DNA from: Thermodesulfobacteriota bacterium
Lineage (GTDB): Bacteria > Desulfobacterota > BSN033 > UBA1163
Assembly: GCA_030024065.1 (NCBI GenBank)
Contig: JASEIE010000046.1
Coordinates: 1-15,331, forward strand
DNA length: 15,331 nucleotides
Direction: 5' to 3'
A program made the translations under genes and the position numbers. Below, piece by piece: positions 14,721 through 15,331 of this stretch. The notes beneath the pieces were generated by a model. It searched no databases. It was given only the letters and a program-made list of their open reading frames with translations, and was not told the origin of the DNA. Position 1 is the first letter of the stretch, and each line of letters begins with the position of its first letter.

Positions 14721-15050
14721 AATTGCTGTCAAATACGCTTTGAGAGTTTCCTTCACTGGATTTTTCTTAACCAAAGCCAAAGCTTGATTATTCTTGGTTT
14801 TCCTATGCCAATTCCGACAGGCCTCCAACACCACCTCATGGGGCTGTTCCAAAATGGAAAACCACCATGGATGATCCAGTCCTTGGATAAAAAAGCCCGC
14901 CGACTCGGAGTAACCAGACAATCGATTATCAAAGTCTGGATTGCGGAAAGGCTCCAAAAGGCTCACACCTAGTATAAGGTTTCATAAATATATTTACATA
15001 TAAACTTCTTTGTGGTATTAAGGTTTCTAAAACCAAAGGAGGAAACCCCT
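14721..15050. other. Non-coding/remnant region after the UbiD gene
   Basis: These 330 bp contain no intact gene. A decayed ribbon-helix-helix antitoxin fragment occupies about 14864-14972. On the opposite strand an 88-codon open frame (14966-14700) covers the same bases. Its C-terminal part (WHRKTKNNQALALVKKNP) looks protein-like, but I do not recognise it. The last 80 bp are AT-rich and lead to the IS630 transposase start. Confidence 0.4.
14864..14972 (+). pseudogene. Remnant of a ribbon-helix-helix (CopG-type) antitoxin
   Basis: The last 36 or so residues of a + strand frame (open from 14784) match the ribbon-helix-helix antitoxin pattern. PPWMIQSLDKKARRLGVTRQ is followed by SIIKVWIAERLQ, with the turn at RLGVTRQ between the two helices. 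The N-terminal beta strand that should read like VNVDFP is absent and replaced by unrelated sequence, so the 5' end has been lost. No toxin gene (BrnT- or RelE-like) is adjacent. It is probably the trace of a former type II toxin-antitoxin pair cut by insertion or deletion. A small intact gene with an unusual N-terminus is less likely. Confidence 0.5.
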
Positions 15051-15331
15051 ATGCCACGGAAGACCCAGAAAGCCAAGTTGATTTTGAGCAAAGAACAACA
15101 AGAAGATTTAAAAAAGACCGTGCAATCACGAAAAGCCCCCATTCGAGAAGTCCAACGGGCTCATATTTTACTGAGATATTCAGAAGGCATGCCCATTACC
15201 GAGATTGAAAAGATGACTCACGTGAGTAGGCCGACGATTTACAAATGGATGGAGAAATCCTTGGCCATGGGAATTGAGGAAGGCCTTAAGGACAAATATC
15301 ATCGGCCTAAACAGCCAGTGATTACAGAGGA
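15051..15331 (+). CDS. IS630-family transposase, N-terminal part, cut by window end
   Basis: An open frame starts at ATG 15051 behind a strong AAAGGAGG (15035-15042, 8-bp spacing) and runs to the window edge, giving 93 complete codons. The protein fits the N-terminal region of IS630/homeodomain-like transposases. A basic start (MPRKTQKAKLILSKEQ) and a helical segment ending VQRAHILLRYSEG (34-46) lead into a helix-turn-helix, ITEIEKMTHVSRPTIYKWM (49-67), and a linker rich in basic residues. The catalytic DDE domain would lie beyond the window, so it is unknown whether the gene is intact. The left end of the element must lie upstream of 15051, but no inverted repeat can be recognised without the right end. 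It closes the right side of the ABC-UbiD cassette. Confidence 0.8.
   Translation, partial: MPRKTQKAKLILSKEQQEDLKKTVQSRKAPIREVQRAHILLRYSEGMPITEIEKMTHVSRPTIYKWMEKSLAMGIEEGLKDKYHRPKQPVITE

Overview
The window looks like a chromosomal segment from an anaerobic, environmental, Gram-negative bacterium. Deltaproteobacteria/Desulfobacterota (for example Syntrophobacterales-like lineages) is the best guess. The grounds are multi-PAS/GAF hybrid kinases, a perfect sigma-54 promoter, a DUF151 bifunctional-nuclease-family protein, an NMT1-type ABC importer next to a UbiD decarboxylase, and many short GC-rich palindromic repeats between genes. This is inference from gene content; there is no rRNA or other marker here.

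Left part (1-8391), ordinary chromosome, all genes on the + strand: a soluble PAS histidine kinase (213-1340) behind a sigma-70-like promoter; a PaaI-type hotdog thioesterase (1597-2034); a DUF151 protein (2131-2631) with its own sigma-70-like promoter; then a sigma-54-type promoter (2907-2922) reading into a 60-residue MerR/excisionase-type HTH protein whose stop overlaps the start of a 1434-residue membrane hybrid kinase (Cache-like sensor, HAMP, PAS, GAF, PAS, GAF, PAS, HisKA, HATPase, REC). After a GC-rich palindrome come a small three-helix membrane protein and, overlapping it by ATGA, a secreted phospholipase-D-like protein with an altered HKD motif. The gaps carry at least four palindromic repeat elements, two of them of the same C-run/G-run family.

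Middle (about 8400-10446), mobile-element debris: a degenerate inverted-repeat element fused to the N-terminal part of an integrase-type transposase, about 540 bp without a recognisable gene, then a nearly complete IS1595-family element on the - strand. Its transposase is one continuous frame broken by a single TGA. Imperfect terminal repeats and a candidate 8-bp target duplication are visible.

Right part (10475-14720), a catabolic-looking cassette, all + strand: an NMT1/SsuA-type periplasmic binding protein, an SsuB/TauB-type ATPase, an SsuC/TauC-type permease and a UbiD-family decarboxylase. The simplest reading is import of a small organic acid followed by prFMN-dependent decarboxylation (or the reverse carboxylation); the substrate cannot be read from the sequence. 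The IS1595 element ends within about 30 bp of the first start codon, so it has replaced or separated the native upstream region. The cassette is followed by a remnant ribbon-helix-helix antitoxin and the start of an IS630-family transposase that runs off the window. Mobile-element sequence therefore lies on both sides, which suggests a transferred or rearranged module.

No tRNA, rRNA, CRISPR array or phage genes were seen. I found no clearly new system. The items most worth a second look are the sigma-54-driven HTH/kinase pair, the ABC-UbiD cassette with its Asp-substituted active-site motif, and the small membrane protein/PLD pair.
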